From: Bradyrhizobium sp. AUGA SZCCT0176
GTDB taxonomy: Bacteria; Pseudomonadota; Alphaproteobacteria; Rhizobiales; Xanthobacteraceae
Direction of reading: 5' to 3'
Length of the DNA: 64,000 nt
Assembly: GCF_018130145.1 (NCBI RefSeq)
Contig: NZ_JAFCMB010000003.1
Coordinates: 310,001 to 374,000, forward strand
The notes below the pieces were generated by a model. The model had not been told where the DNA came from, ran no database searches, and saw nothing but the letters and a program-made list of their open reading frames with translations. Both the position numbers and the translations under genes were made by a program. Shown here in pieces: positions 49,471 through 59,476 of this stretch (positions within the stretch are counted from its first letter, which is position 1; each line of letters opens with the position of its first letter).

Positions 49471-49683
49471 TTGCCAGCGTGCTGCGAAACTCGGCGCGCG
49501 TGCGGGGCGGCGCCATACCCACCTCCAGACGATCATCCACTGAAGACTGACGCTCCGTCTGCCGGATCGCACACTTTCATCCTTAGCTAATCACGCGCTT
49601 TCACCGCAAGATGGGCATGTAGCTGAAAGCCCAGGTTGAGCCTCGCGCCGTTGGCATTCAATGTCTGCGAACTTCATTTGCTG

Positions 49684-50091
49684 TCATGACCTGAATAGCA
49701 ATTTGATCCACTGCCAGAAGCGCTGCCACAGGCTCTTCTGCGCTTGCATCGCGTCGTAGTGAGTTTTCCTGCGTTCCTGCTCGCCCCGGCGTCCGGCTGC
49801 GATCTGTGCCGCTGACCACTTATCGTACCAGATAATTTTTCCGTTCTGGATGACGTAGTGCGACTGGCACGCTTTCTGCCAGTTACCGACTGACGGCCAG
49901 ACGCTTGGCCCGCCCGCGGTCTCCTTGACCGACCATTCCGTAGGACCGAGCGGCGTTCGAACCTTCTCACCGCAACCGCATGCGCACAGATGTGCTGCGG
50001 CGCTGAATTTTTCAGACACGTAGAGGATGCCGGGCTCCAGTTGCTTCGGCATGTATTCGACGCGTTGGAGTTTGAGGGCGCTAAGTTTCAT
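49684..50091 (-). CDS. DUF6527 protein (ubiquitin-like operon)
   Basis: 135 residues. GILYVSEKFSAAAHLCACGC and GEKVRTPLGPTEWSV carry the His/Cys cluster of DUF6527, probably a zinc-binding treble-clef type fold. An amphipathic C-terminus (SLWQRFWQWIKLLFRS) could bind a membrane. It overlaps the E1-like gene by 4 bases, as is usual in these ubiquitin-like operons. It may play the E3-like or ligand part. Confidence 0.75.
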   Translation of the reverse strand: MKLSALKLQRVEYMPKQLEPGILYVSEKFSAAAHLCACGCGEKVRTPLGPTEWSVKETAGGPSVWPSVGNWQKACQSHYVIQNGKIIWYDKWSAAQIAAGRRGEQERRKTHYDAMQAQKSLWQRFWQWIKLLFRS

Positions 50092-51287
50092 TCTGAACCC
50101 GACCGGATGATCATCTTACAATCACTGAGACCGAAGATAAAATTTAACGAACCCGGATCGTCCTCTACGTAGAAGCCCTTGAGCTGTTTGTACCGGATCA
50201 TCGCTATCGCGGCGTTGAGCGCGTTCAGTTCGCTGATCTGGATGTTGGTCTTGTACACATCGTCGGGCTTGTCGGCCAACGGGGCCAGCGCCATGTCTCT
50301 GACCTGCTGGGCCTGTTGATCGGAGTAATAGGTCGCCCTCATCATGCCTGAGATCGGGCCGTTCCTCCGACTCAGCCCCATGCCGACATCGATGAACGGA
50401 ATTTTCTTCGCGATCAGCAAATCGAAGATGCCCGCGCGAGAGCTGCCTTTATCAACGCAGACGAAAGCGAACGTAACACCCTCAAGATCGTCGACACAGG
50501 AAGCGTCCACGAACTTCGCGGTTAGCTTGAGGCCGTGTCGGAAATTCTCATACCGGGCCTGATACACCTCCGCCTTGGAGCGTTTGAACTCGGCGTCGTC
50601 AAACCGTCCGGGCGAGCGGAACGCGTTGTGAACTTGAAGAGGGTCAACGTCGAAGCCCCGGATTTCCTTGACTGGCGTCTTGACGAGAAAATCGAGAAGG
50701 TAACCCCCGGTGCCACCGAGACCGATAACCGCAACGATTTCGTTCTTGAACTTGGCCGCGAGGTCGGTGATTTCGGCGCGGCTGGTCAGGGTGTCGTGAA
50801 TCTTGAAGACCGAGTCGTCCGCGACCTTCTCGACGGACCGGAACGTAAGAACCCTGCCGCCGTGACGCGCGATCGCGGGTCCGGAGATGATGCCGACGTA
50901 GCTCTCGATCTTGGCGAAGAAATCGGTGAACGGGACCAACTGCCCGTTGACCCGTGGCTTGTTCGAGAACTGTCGCTGAACAACAACGTCAGCTGCCGCC
51001 TCGCTCAACGCGAGCTTGGTTGCACCGCCGCCAAGATTGGCGATCGGGCTGCCGTCGGTATTGTGCGGATGCGATCCGGCGAAGAAGATTTGGTGATCTT
51101 CCTGCACGACGTGATCGGGATCGGTGAAGACAAGCTTCGTGACGATCGCGCCGACTCGCTGTTCCAGCTTGTCATCGAGATAGAGAATATCGCGGACGAT
51201 CAGATAATTGCTGTCAAAACCGACCGCGTATCCCTTATCGACGAGCTGACGGATGTCCTCGTTATGACTGACCAGTTTCTGAAACAT
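50088..51287 (-). CDS. ThiF/E1-like activating enzyme
   Basis: 399 residues. The C-terminal half is an E1 Rossmann domain: VIGLGGTGGYLLDFL at 187-201, GFDVDPLQVHNAFRSPG with the Asp and Arg that bind ATP, and FVCVDKGSSR. The N-terminal 150 residues contain IFFAGSHPHNTDGSPI, as in E2-like/DUF6791 domains fused to prokaryotic E1s. It should adenylate the C-terminus of the ubiquitin-like protein encoded just upstream. The gene starts 26 bases inside the end of the ubiquitin-like gene. Confidence 0.82.
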   Translation of the reverse strand: MFQKLVSHNEDIRQLVDKGYAVGFDSNYLIVRDILYLDDKLEQRVGAIVTKLVFTDPDHVVQEDHQIFFAGSHPHNTDGSPIANLGGGATKLALSEAAADVVVQRQFSNKPRVNGQLVPFTDFFAKIESYVGIISGPAIARHGGRVLTFRSVEKVADDSVFKIHDTLTSRAEITDLAAKFKNEIVAVIGLGGTGGYLLDFLVKTPVKEIRGFDVDPLQVHNAFRSPGRFDDAEFKRSKAEVYQARYENFRHGLKLTAKFVDASCVDDLEGVTFAFVCVDKGSSRAGIFDLLIAKKIPFIDVGMGLSRRNGPISGMMRATYYSDQQAQQVRDMALAPLADKPDDVYKTNIQISELNALNAAIAMIRYKQLKGFYVEDDPGSLNFIFGLSDCKMIIRSGSE

Positions 51288-51582
51288 TGAAGATCATTCC
51301 GTCTTTGACTTTGACCGACTCGCCCTTGGCGAGATCGCCTTCGGGTTTGTTGCCCTGACCCTTCTTGTAGGTGACCGAGTAGGTGATCTCGGGATGCTGG
51401 GAATAATCGGGAACCTCAAGAGTCACCACCTCGTCGTAGGTGATTTCCTTCTTGGTCCATTCATGGGCCGTGCCTTCCACGATGATCGTGACGGCATGGT
51501 CGTTGCCACCGCCGCCGCCCTGACCGGGGTTGCCGACGCCGTGACCGGGGTTGTCGCCGTGACCGTGATTGTCTTGTGCCAT
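51262..51582 (-). CDS. prokaryotic multiubiquitin-type ubiquitin-like protein
   Basis: 106 residues. A Gly/His-rich N-terminus (DNHGHGDNPGHG) is followed by one beta-grasp domain with the multi-ubiquitin pattern: ITYDEVVTLEV, YSVTYKKGQGNKPEGDL, then KDGMIFNVSETGQS. It ends GQS, not GG, so activation would need trimming or a non-classical C-terminus. A purine-rich run of AGAGAG repeats forms the ribosome site. Family partners are the E1 and DUF6527 genes downstream. Confidence 0.8.
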   Translation of the reverse strand: MAQDNHGHGDNPGHGVGNPGQGGGGGNDHAVTIIVEGTAHEWTKKEITYDEVVTLEVPDYSQHPEITYSVTYKKGQGNKPEGDLAKGESVKVKDGMIFNVSETGQS

Positions 51583-51603
51583 TCTCTCTCTCTCTCCTGT
51601 TCG

Positions 51604-51846
51604 TCAGTGTTTCTTGTCGCGCGGCGGAAACGGATCACGGCCCGGAGCGACAGTGTCAGAGTCACGCCATTTGCCGTCTCGACCCTGGATGCGGACTTCG
51701 CCGCCTCCGAGATCACGAACGGTGGACTTCGCCTGTTGCTCGGCGCGGCTCTGCTTGTGATGGACGCTTTCAGGCGCGGACGAGCCGCCCTTCTTCACGG
51801 CCCAGTCGCTGCCGTGCCGGACGACGTACCGGTCGTTCTTGGACAT
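51604..51846 (-). CDS. DUF2188 protein
   Basis: 80 residues with the whole DUF2188 pattern: RYVVRHGSDWAVKKGG, a helix with HKQSRAEQQAKS, EVRIQGRDGKWRDSDT and DPFPPRDKKH. The domain is small and of unknown role, often found with stress or conflict genes. It starts the four-gene ubiquitin-like operon. Confidence 0.78.
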   Translation of the reverse strand: MSKNDRYVVRHGSDWAVKKGGSSAPESVHHKQSRAEQQAKSTVRDLGGGEVRIQGRDGKWRDSDTVAPGRDPFPPRDKKH

Positions 51847-51963
51847 TCTCAGCTCCGTTATTCAGGCTTGCGCCATGCGATTCCGCCATGGCATGATTGC
51901 CACGACCGCCATGATGATGACCCGAATTGGCGGAACCGTCAAGTTTGCCATGTCGAAAGCGCC

Positions 51964-52317
51964 ATGAACCAAAGTGAACCTATTGATATCTTTAAGGAAC
52001 GTCTCAAGGCCGCCCGCGCCATGCGGGGGTTGAACCAAGCCGAATTAGCAGCAAAGGCGGGCCTACCACCTGCATCCGTGTCCCATTTTGAGTCGGGTCC
52101 ACGGAAGCCGTCCTTCGACAACCTGAAGGCGTTGGCGACCGCGCTAGACGTCACAACCGACTATCTGTTGGGCCGCGCCGATACGCCCGAAGCATCGGCT
52201 GCAACGGTCGGGCGACTGCACCGCGATCTCGGCAAACTCACAGAGCAGGACCTGAGGCTTGCGACCGAGTTCGTCGAACTCCTTGTGAAGCAACGTGGGG
52301 TCAAGGAAAGCGAATGA
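51964..52317 (+). CDS. XRE-family repressor paired with ImmA/IrrE peptidase
   Basis: 117 residues: HTH FKERLKAARAMRGLNQAELAA, GLPPASVSHFESG, then a C-terminal helical region (LTEQDLRLATEFVELLVKQ). The stop overlaps the start of the next gene (ATGA). In this gene pair the peptidase cuts the repressor, releasing genes of mobile elements. Divergent from the ubiquitin-like operon, which it may repress. Confidence 0.85.
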   Translation: MNQSEPIDIFKERLKAARAMRGLNQAELAAKAGLPPASVSHFESGPRKPSFDNLKALATALDVTTDYLLGRADTPEASAATVGRLHRDLGKLTEQDLRLATEFVELLVKQRGVKESE

Positions 52318-53207
52318 CCAGGAAGCCGGGCCCGGCACGCCGCAGTCTGGCCGAAGCAGCCGCGAGCTCGGTGCTTCGGCAGATGAAGATCGATGGGCTA
52401 TGGGTGGACCCAGAAGCGATAGCAGCCTGCAAAGGCATTGCCGTAAAGGCGAAGCCAGACACTGCCGCCGGTGTGTCCGGGATGCTGATCAAGGTCGGTG
52501 ATAACTTCGGCATCATGTACGCAACGCATGTACCGAGCCGTGGCTTCCAAAGATTCAGCATCAGCCACGAACTGGGTCATTACTTCATCGAAGGTCATCC
52601 TGAAGCCATTCTCACCACCGGGGTGCATCAGTCGCACGCAGGGTTCGTCTCTGGCGATCCGTTCGAGCAGGAAGCAGATTACTTCGCTGCCGCACTGCTA
52701 ATGCCGGAACTTCCGTTCAAGAAGGCAATCGCGGATCATGATCCCGGCCTAGCTTGTGTCGAATCTCTTCGCAAGGCGTGCGAGACGTCACTGACAGCCA
52801 CTGCCATCCGTTACAGCTCCCTCACGTCAGACGGCATCGCGGTCCTTTCCAGCTGCGGGGATACGATCGACTGGTGCTTCATGTCTGATGGACTCAAGCA
52901 GGCGAAAGGCCTGAGCTGGGTTCGTAAAGGCACCCCCGTGCCGGCAGCAACGGTTACGGCACGATTCAACGCGGAGCCCGGCAATGTGACGACAGGCCAG
53001 CGCGAAGCAGGCGAAGGGCGCTTGAATGACTGGGTGGGCGGAGACCGCCCATACCGTGTGACAGAAGAAGTCGTCGGCCTCGGCCGGTATGGTCGAACTC
53101 TGACAATCCTTACCTGCAAGAATCTAAGTTTGCGGGCCGAAGCTGAAGAGCCAGAAAACGATGAGGAAGCGCTAATTGAAAGCTGGACGCCGCGCTTCAG
53201 ACGCTGA
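52314..53207 (+). CDS. ImmA/IrrE zinc metallopeptidase
   Basis: 297 residues. Zinc motif SISHELGHYFIEGH near residue 85 and the third ligand in FEQEADYFAAALLMP, as in COG2856 anti-repressor peptidases. The C-terminal 140 residues form a second, sensor-like domain. Coupled to the XRE gene. It is the last intact gene before the tRNA-side boundary of the accessory DNA. Confidence 0.88.
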   Translation: MTRKPGPARRSLAEAAASSVLRQMKIDGLWVDPEAIAACKGIAVKAKPDTAAGVSGMLIKVGDNFGIMYATHVPSRGFQRFSISHELGHYFIEGHPEAILTTGVHQSHAGFVSGDPFEQEADYFAAALLMPELPFKKAIADHDPGLACVESLRKACETSLTATAIRYSSLTSDGIAVLSSCGDTIDWCFMSDGLKQAKGLSWVRKGTPVPAATVTARFNAEPGNVTTGQREAGEGRLNDWVGGDRPYRVTEEVVGLGRYGRTLTILTCKNLSLRAEAEEPENDEEALIESWTPRFRR

Positions 53208-53333
53208 TGTCGAGGCGGGACCGTTTAGCTAACATTCCCAGGCCGTGAGCTTCTTCGCTAGAAGCATCCCCACTGTGAAGATCGGTGGGGGTTATCCGCT
53301 CCCCTCCAAATCAACCTCAAAGAACACGCAAAA

Positions 53334-53351
53334 AGCCCCCGTGAGGGAGCC
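53334..53351 (-). terminator. intrinsic terminator
   Basis: On the minus strand GGCTCCC pairs with GGGGGCT around TCAC, followed by TTTTTG. It lies about 110 bp beyond the stop of the synthetase remnant on that strand and may be its former terminator. Confidence 0.6.
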
Positions 53352-53458
53352 TTATCCGACGTTTGAACACAGAGAGTCGATCCGGCTTTCGCCCAGGTGC
53401 GGCGCATGGAGAACGATCTCCATCCGCAACACTGTTCACGAGCCCACGTGGAGGAGCT

Positions 53459-53625
<167 letters not shown>

Positions 53626-53852
53626 CTATTCTGTTAGACTTGACTCGTCTGCCACGGCCCGCTGCGTGCCCGCAGCGACGCTGATTGATCGCCGCAAGAA
53701 GCCCCGTCCTCTCGACCGGTAGCTGCATATCGCAGCTGAAATCATCCGAGAAGTTTTGCCGAACGCACACGTTTCAATTTGAAAAATTACAATTCCACAC
53801 GGGACACTAACTGGACACCCAGCTTTGTCAGGCCACTAACTATTTGAATTTA

Positions 53853-53927
53853 TGGCGCTCCCTAGGGGAATCGAACCCCTGTTTCAGCCTTGAGAGGGCC
53901 GCGTCCTAACCGCTAGACGAAGGGAGC
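53853..53927 (-). tRNA. tRNA-Glu (CTC)
   Basis: Cloverleaf on the minus strand: acceptor arms GCTCCCT and AGGGAGC, D-arm GTCTAGCGGTTAGGAC, anticodon loop CTCTCAA with CTC, T-arm AGGGGTTCGATTCCCCT, discriminator G and encoded CCA. tRNA-Glu 3' ends are common island attachment sites, and here the accessory DNA begins on the 3' side. I did not find a second copy of the tRNA end within the window. Confidence 0.95.
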
Positions 53928-54484
53928 GTTGGCTTGAGGGAATAGCCGCGAAATCGTCCGGCTGCAAGGCGCTGAAGGCCATGGTTTTGCGTGATTTTGG
54001 CGGTCTGGCATCGAAATCAGGCTTCAGGGCGCCTTCAACTGAGCGATGGCGGCGGCCGAAGGGGCGAGCCGGTAGAAGACGGCCCCTGACAATCCGGAAC
54101 TTAGTGAAGACTCAGCGCGCATCTGCTGTCGTTTCAACGCCGGTCGAACGAACTCGATCTCCTCCGTTGCCGGGCTTCCGCCGTGGCGAGGAAACCGGCC
54201 AGCCGCCCGGCAGCCCCGCTTTCGACAAACGGCAAATCCAAAACACCTGTCTGTGAAGTCACCGCGTCGTTAACGTCTGATAGCATCGCGGCATTCCTGA
54301 TGCCGAGGGCGCCTCGGCCAAATCGCGAAAGGACATCCGCAAACAGCAAATTGCCTTAACCAGATTGCCTTCACGAAAATTGCCTTTGGGGCAGGGAAAC
54401 CCGCGCGGCGATCCGAGCGAATGGAAATGTGTTCCGGCTCGCGCCGCAAACAGATCAACAGCTTAAAAAGAGCGAGGGACAGCC
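53928..54484. other. intergenic region between tRNA-Glu and iorA
   Basis: 557 bp. No supported gene. It should hold promoters for the tRNA and for iorAB. A triple near-repeat of AAATTGCCTT/AGATTGCCTT lies at about 54347-54385. Confidence 0.4.
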
Positions 54485-54937
54485 ATGATCAAGGTGAAGA
54501 TAAACGGCCAGGAACAAAATTGGGATGGCGATCCGGATCTTCCGTTACTCTGGTTTCTCCGGGATGAGGTGGGACTGACGGGGACCAAATATGGCTGCGG
54601 CCAGGCCCTGTGCGGCTCGTGCACCGTCATCATCGACAAGCAGGCCGTGCGCGCCTGCATCACTTCGGTCTCCGACGTGGTCGGCCGCGACGTCACCACC
54701 ATCGAGGGCCTGCACCCGACCGGCGATCACCCGGTGCAGAAGGCCTGGCGCCAGCTCAATGTCCCGCAATGCGGCTATTGCCAGACCGGCCAGATCATGC
54801 AGGGCGCCGCGCTATTGATGGACAATCCAAAACCTTCCCATGACCAGATCCGCGAAGCGATGGCGGGCAACATCTGCCGCTGCGGCTGCTACCAGCGCAT
54901 CGAGAATGCCGTGCATCTCGCGTCAACGGGGGTGTGA
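54485..54937 (+). CDS. iorA: molybdenum hydroxylase small 2Fe-2S subunit (isoquinoline 1-oxidoreductase alpha type)
   Basis: 150 residues with two 2Fe-2S motifs: plant-ferredoxin type CGQALCGSCTV near residue 40 and the four-helix type CGYCQTGQ with ICRCGCY near 100-140. It carries electrons from the molybdenum centre of the large subunit. AGAGCGAGGGACAGCC precedes the ATG. Its stop lies over the start of the large-subunit gene. Confidence 0.92.
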   Translation: MIKVKINGQEQNWDGDPDLPLLWFLRDEVGLTGTKYGCGQALCGSCTVIIDKQAVRACITSVSDVVGRDVTTIEGLHPTGDHPVQKAWRQLNVPQCGYCQTGQIMQGAALLMDNPKPSHDQIREAMAGNICRCGCYQRIENAVHLASTGV

Positions 54938-54939
54938 TC

Positions 54940-57258
54940 ATGAATATCCTCACCAATCCCAAAAAACTCCGTGGCTTTGAGCGGCACCTCAAGGTCGAGA
55001 ACGTTTCCCGCCGCAGCATCCTGAAGGGCCTCGGCATCGCCGGCGGCTTTGCGCTCGCGGCGCCCGTGATGTCACGCCCGGCTTTCGCCGCCTATGAGAC
55101 CGGCGCATCGAAGATGCCGCACGGCACCGTGGTCGATCCACGCGTGTTCGTCTCGATCGCGCCCGACGGCATCGTCACCATCGTCGGCCACCGCGCCGAG
55201 ATGGGAACCGGCGTGCGGACCAGCCTGCCGCTGATCGTCGCCGAGGAGATGGAAGCCGACTGGTCGCGCGTCCGGGTTCAGCAGGCGCCCGGCAACGAGG
55301 CCAAATACGGCAACCAGGATACCGACGGCTCGCGCAGCACGCGGCATTACCTGATGCCGATGCGCCAGATCGGCGCCTCGGCGCGCTCGATGCTGGAGGC
55401 CGCCGCCGCCAAGCGCTGGGGCGTGCCGGCGACCGAAGTGAAGGCCCGCAATCACGAGGTGGTCCACGCTGCGAGCGGACGCAAGCTTGGCTTTGGCGAT
55501 CTTGCCGCCGATGCCGCCAAGGAATCGGTGCCCGGCATCGAAGGCTTGAAGCTGAAGGACCCGAAGGATTTCCGCTATCTCGGCAAGGGCCAGATCGGCA
55601 TCGTCGACCTCAGGGACATCACCGTCGGCAAGGCGCATTACGGCGCCGATATCCGTCTGCCGGGCATGAAATACGCCGTCATCGCCCGTCCGCCGGTGAC
55701 CGGCGGCAAGGTGAAATCGTTCGACGCGGCGGAAGCGATGAAGGTCTCCGGCGTCGAGAAGGTATTGGAGGTCAAGGGCTGGCCGTGGCCGTCCAAATTC
55801 CAGCCGCTCGGCGGCGTTGCCGTGATCGCCCGCAACACCGGGGCTGCGATCAAGGGGCGCGACGCGCTGAAGATCGTCTGGGATGACGGCGCCAACGGCA
55901 AATACGACTCGGTCGCCTACCGGGCTTCGCTGGAAGAGGCCGCGCGAAAACCGGGACTGGTGGTGCGCAAGGAAGGCGACGCCGATGCGGCGTTGAAAGG
56001 CGCCGACAAGGTGATCGCGGCTGAGTATTATTTGCCGCATCTGGCGCATGTCAGCATGGAGCCGCCGGTCGCGGTCGCCGACGTCAAAGGCGACAGGTGC
56101 GAAATCTGGGCGCCGGTGCAAAGTGCCGGGGGCACGCGCGATGACGTCGCCAAGACACTCGGCATCCCCGACGCCAACGTCACCGTCAACGTCACGCTGC
56201 TCGGCGGCGGGTTCGGGCGCAAATCGAAATGCGATTTCGCGATCGAGGCGGCGCTGCTGTCGAAGGAACTCGGTGCGCCCGTGAAGGTGCAATGGACGCG
56301 GGAGGACGATGTTCGTCACGGCTTCCTGCACACCGTCTCGGTGGAACGCATCGAGGCCGGGCTGGACAAGAGCGGCAAGGTAATCGCGTGGCGGCACCGC
56401 AGCGTGGCGCCGACGATTGCCTCGACCTTCGCCGCCGGTGCGAAGCATGAGGCGCCGTTCGAACTCGGCATGGGACTGATCGACAATCCGTTCGAGATCG
56501 CCAACCTGCAATGCGAGAATCCGGAGGCGGCCGCGCATACCCGCATCGGCTGGTTCCGTGCGGTGTCGAACATCCCGCGCGCCTTCGCGGTCCAGTCCAT
56601 GGTCGCCGAAATCGCTTCTGCTACCAAGCGCGACCCGAAGGACATGCTGCTGGAGCTGATCGGATCGCCGCGCCTCGTCAACCTGTCGTCGGTGAAGGAC
56701 CCCTGGAACTACGGCGAGCCCTATAGCAGCTATCCGATCGACACCGCCCGCCTTCGCAAGGTGGTCGAGCTCGTCGCGGACAAGGGCGGCTGGGGACGGT
56801 CCGTGCCGAAAGGCCACGGGCTCGGCATCGCCGTGCACCGGAGTTTTGTCAGCTACATCGCGACCATCGTCGAGGTCGCCGTTGACGACAAGGGCAAGTT
56901 CACGGTGCCCAGGGTCGATACCGCGATCGATTGCGGAACCTATGTCAATCCGGAGCGCATCGAGTCCCAGATCGAGGGCGCTGCGATCATGGGGCTGAGC
57001 CTTGCCAAACATGGCGAGATCACCTTCAAGGACGGCAAGGTGCAACAGGGAAATTTCGACGATTTCCCTGTGATCCGGATGGACGAGTCACCGCTGGTGA
57101 CCCACGTCTATATCGTGCCGCCGGGGCCCGACACGCCGCCCAGCGGCGTCGGCGAACCCGGCGTGCCGCCATTCGCGCCGGCGTTGATCAACGCGATCTT
57201 CGTCGCCACCGGAAAGCGCATCCGGAGCCTGCCGATCGGCAAGCAACTGGAGGCGTGA
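54940..57258 (+). CDS. iorB: molybdenum hydroxylase large subunit (isoquinoline 1-oxidoreductase beta type)
   Basis: 772 residues. The Tat signal [20 protein letters not shown] indicates folding with cofactor before export. Molybdopterin-binding motifs seen: [20 protein letters not shown] (position about 80), GGGFGRKSK and [11 protein letters not shown] near the end, where the Glu is the catalytic base position. The family oxidises N-heterocycles or aldehydes; the substrate is not determined. ATG 54940 has GGGGGTG upstream; an overlapping GTG at 54934 is possible. Depends on molybdenum, as supplied by the mod block at 23-26 kb or a chromosomal copy. Confidence 0.92.
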   Translation: MNILTNPKKLRGFERHLKVENVSRRSILKGLGIAGGFALAAPVMSRPAFAAYETGASKMPHGTVVDPRVFVSIAPDGIVTIVGHRAEMGTGVRTSLPLIVAEEMEADWSRVRVQQAPGNEAKYGNQDTDGSRSTRHYLMPMRQIGASARSMLEAAAAKRWGVPATEVKARNHEVVHAASGRKLGFGDLAADAAKESVPGIEGLKLKDPKDFRYLGKGQIGIVDLRDITVGKAHYGADIRLPGMKYAVIARPPVTGGKVKSFDAAEAMKVSGVEKVLEVKGWPWPSKFQPLGGVAVIARNTGAAIKGRDALKIVWDDGANGKYDSVAYRASLEEAARKPGLVVRKEGDADAALKGADKVIAAEYYLPHLAHVSMEPPVAVADVKGDRCEIWAPVQSAGGTRDDVAKTLGIPDANVTVNVTLLGGGFGRKSKCDFAIEAALLSKELGAPVKVQWTREDDVRHGFLHTVSVERIEAGLDKSGKVIAWRHRSVAPTIASTFAAGAKHEAPFELGMGLIDNPFEIANLQCENPEAAAHTRIGWFRAVSNIPRAFAVQSMVAEIASATKRDPKDMLLELIGSPRLVNLSSVKDPWNYGEPYSSYPIDTARLRKVVELVADKGGWGRSVPKGHGLGIAVHRSFVSYIATIVEVAVDDKGKFTVPRVDTAIDCGTYVNPERIESQIEGAAIMGLSLAKHGEITFKDGKVQQGNFDDFPVIRMDESPLVTHVYIVPPGPDTPPSGVGEPGVPPFAPALINAIFVATGKRIRSLPIGKQLEA

Positions 57259-57313
57259 CAAGGAACGTTAAAGGGCTGTGGCCGTTTTCATCGATCTGAC
57301 AGGAGCCAGGTCG

Positions 57314-57598
57314 ATGAAAAGGTCGATGAAAATCACGATGGTGAGGTTAGGGACGCTCGCGGCAGCCATGCTGTCGGGCGTCCTTCTTTTTGACATGCAG
57401 GCAGCGAACGCCCAGACCAACGCCGCGCCGGACACAACGGCAACCCGGCCGGCAAAAACGCCCGCGGGCCAGACTTCGATTCCAAGCAGCGGGCCAGCAG
57501 CCACGACGACGCAAACCACCGGCGAAGCCAGCCGGGATCCGACCATCAAGCAGATGAACGAAACCGAAAAGTCGAAGGTCGATTCCAAAGGCAAATGA
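57314..57598 (+). CDS. small exported Thr/Ala/Pro-rich protein
   Basis: 94 residues from ATG 57314 with AGGAG upstream. Signal peptide ending NAQ, then a low-complexity mature part rich in Thr, Ala, Pro and Lys, ending KSKVDSKGK. Probably periplasmic; function unknown. It follows iorB by 55 bp. Confidence 0.65.
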   Translation: MKRSMKITMVRLGTLAAAMLSGVLLFDMQAANAQTNAAPDTTATRPAKTPAGQTSIPSSGPAATTTQTTGEASRDPTIKQMNETEKSKVDSKGK

Positions 57599-57610
57599 CT
57601 TGAAATAGAA

Positions 57611-57633
57611 AGCGGCGGGTTGAACCCGCCGCT
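57611..57633. terminator. hairpin between convergent genes
   Basis: AGCGGCGGGT and ACCCGCCGCT are perfect arms around TGA. It sits between the converging small exported protein and quinoprotein genes. It lacks a long T tract, so termination efficiency is uncertain. Confidence 0.6.
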
Positions 57634-57668
57634 CTCCAGACCGCTCTACCCGCCGATTTGTTCGGCCG

Positions 57669-59399
57669 TCACTTCTTGACGGCGAATACCCAGACGACGC
57701 CGCCTTGCGGCACGTTGTTCTCTACACCCACGTTATTCTGGGTCGCCAGCGCGTCCTGGATGCGCTGCGCGTCGACGCCCCAGCCGGACTGCACGGCGAT
57801 ATATTGCGTGCCGTCGACCTCATAGGCGATCGGCATGCCCACGATGCCGGAGTTGGTCTTCTGCTCCCACAACTTCTCGCCCGTCTTGGCGTGGTAGGCA
57901 CGGAACATGCGGTCGTTGGTGCCGCCAACGAAAACGAGGTCACCCGCCGTCGCAGTCACCGAGCCGAACAATTGGGATTTGGGGAAGTTCTGCTGCCAGA
58001 CCTTTTTCCCGGTGGCCGGATCCCACGCCTGCAGTTCGCCAAAATGATCGGCGCCGGGGCGAACCTTCAGGCCGATGTCTTCGGGCTTGGTGCCGAGCCA
58101 AAGCTGGCCCGCAACCAGCGGCACTTTCTCGCCGGTAAAGCCGCCGCAGAAATTCTCGTTGGCGGGCACGTAGACCAGGCCGGTTTTCTGGCTATAGGCC
58201 GCCGACGGCCAATCCTTGCCGCCCCACAGTGACGGACAGAACTCGACCCGCTTGCCAATCACCGGCTTGTGCGCGGGATCGACGATCGGCCTGCCGGTCT
58301 CCGGCTCGATTCCTTTCCAGACGTCGGTGTGAACAAAGGGCCAGCCGCTGACGTAGTTGATCTTGTCCGCCTTGCGCTCGAGCACCCAGAAGATCGCGTT
58401 GCGGCCGGGATGAATCAGGCTCTTGATGGTGCGACCGTCCTTTTGCAGGTCGACCAGCATCGGCGCCTCGACCTCGTCCCAGTCCCATGAATCGTTCTGA
58501 TGGTACTGGAAGTATGTCTTTATCCTTCCGTTCTCGGGGGCGAGCGCGAGCACCGAGGTTGAGTAGAGATTGTCGCCGGGATGCGTATTGCCCGGCCAGG
58601 GTGCGGCGTTGCCGGTGCCCCAATAGATCGTCTTGGTTTCGATGTCGTAGTTGCCGGTCATCCAGGCCGGCGCGCCGCCCGATTTCCAGTCGTCACCGGT
58701 CCAGGTTTCGTGCCCGGGCTCGCCTGGACCCGGAATCGTAAAGGTGCGCCACAGTTCCTTGCCGTTCTCGGCATCGTACGCGACAACATATCCGCGCACG
58801 CCGAATTCACCGCCGGAACCGCCGACGATCACCTTGCCGTCGACGATCAGCGGCATCAGCGTCAGGTACTGACCCTTCTTGTAGTCCTGAACCTTGGTGT
58901 CCCACAGCACCTTGCCGGTCTTGGCGTCGAGCGCGACGACGTGATCGTCGGTCGTCGCGAGATACAATTTGTCCTGCCACAACCCGACGCCGCGGTTGGT
59001 CGGGTGCAATTGAAAGAGATCATCGGGAAGCTGGCGCTTGTATCGCCAGTACTCGTCACCGGTCTTGGCGTTGAGCGCGATCACCTGCCCCGCCGGGGTC
59101 GCGACGAACATCACACCATTGTTGACGATCGGCGGCGCCTCATGGCCTTCGACCACACCGGTCGAGAAGGTCCATACCGGCGTGAGGTCTTTTACGTTCG
59201 AAGTGTTGATCTGGTCGAGCGGGCTGTAGCCCTGCCCGTCATAGGTCCGGCGATACAGCATCCAGTTGCCGGGTTCGGGTTTTTCGAGTCGGGCCGACGT
59301 CACCGGGCTGTAATTCTCGATCGGTCCGGCGCCGGCGGCGGCTGAGACAAGGCACGTGAATGCGACAGAGCTCGACAATAACCATTGCTTCGCGGTCAT
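57669..59399 (-). CDS. PQQ-dependent alcohol dehydrogenase, lanthanide-type active site
   Basis: 576 residues from ATG 59399 (AGGGAGG upstream; an in-frame ATG at 59435 is less likely because the signal peptide MTAKQWLLSSSVAFTCLVSA starts here). Propeller W-motifs, WGTGNAAPWPG and the active-site string SWDWDEVEAP are present. The Asp two residues after the catalytic Asp again indicates lanthanide use. Unlike the gene at the left edge there is no adjacent cysteine pair (LPDDLFQLHPTNRG at that place), so it belongs to another subfamily. No cytochrome domain is fused. The Rieske-type gene lies 77 bp upstream on the same strand. Confidence 0.9.
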   Translation of the reverse strand: MTAKQWLLSSSVAFTCLVSAAAGAGPIENYSPVTSARLEKPEPGNWMLYRRTYDGQGYSPLDQINTSNVKDLTPVWTFSTGVVEGHEAPPIVNNGVMFVATPAGQVIALNAKTGDEYWRYKRQLPDDLFQLHPTNRGVGLWQDKLYLATTDDHVVALDAKTGKVLWDTKVQDYKKGQYLTLMPLIVDGKVIVGGSGGEFGVRGYVVAYDAENGKELWRTFTIPGPGEPGHETWTGDDWKSGGAPAWMTGNYDIETKTIYWGTGNAAPWPGNTHPGDNLYSTSVLALAPENGRIKTYFQYHQNDSWDWDEVEAPMLVDLQKDGRTIKSLIHPGRNAIFWVLERKADKINYVSGWPFVHTDVWKGIEPETGRPIVDPAHKPVIGKRVEFCPSLWGGKDWPSAAYSQKTGLVYVPANENFCGGFTGEKVPLVAGQLWLGTKPEDIGLKVRPGADHFGELQAWDPATGKKVWQQNFPKSQLFGSVTATAGDLVFVGGTNDRMFRAYHAKTGEKLWEQKTNSGIVGMPIAYEVDGTQYIAVQSGWGVDAQRIQDALATQNNVGVENNVPQGGVVWVFAVKK

Positions 59400-59476
59400 G
59401 AGACGCAACCTCCCTGTTTTGTTTTTTTCATTCATTCCATGGTCGTGCGAAAACCCGATGCGGCTTCATCCCCGCG

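Noticed and set aside
55072..57045. Long open frame (657 codons) on the minus strand
   Set aside because: It lies antisense to iorB and is an effect of GC-rich codon third positions; no domain, no ribosome site.
58581..59345. 254-codon frame on the plus strand
   Set aside because: Antisense to the quinoprotein gene, which is unambiguous; the frame has no recognisable features.
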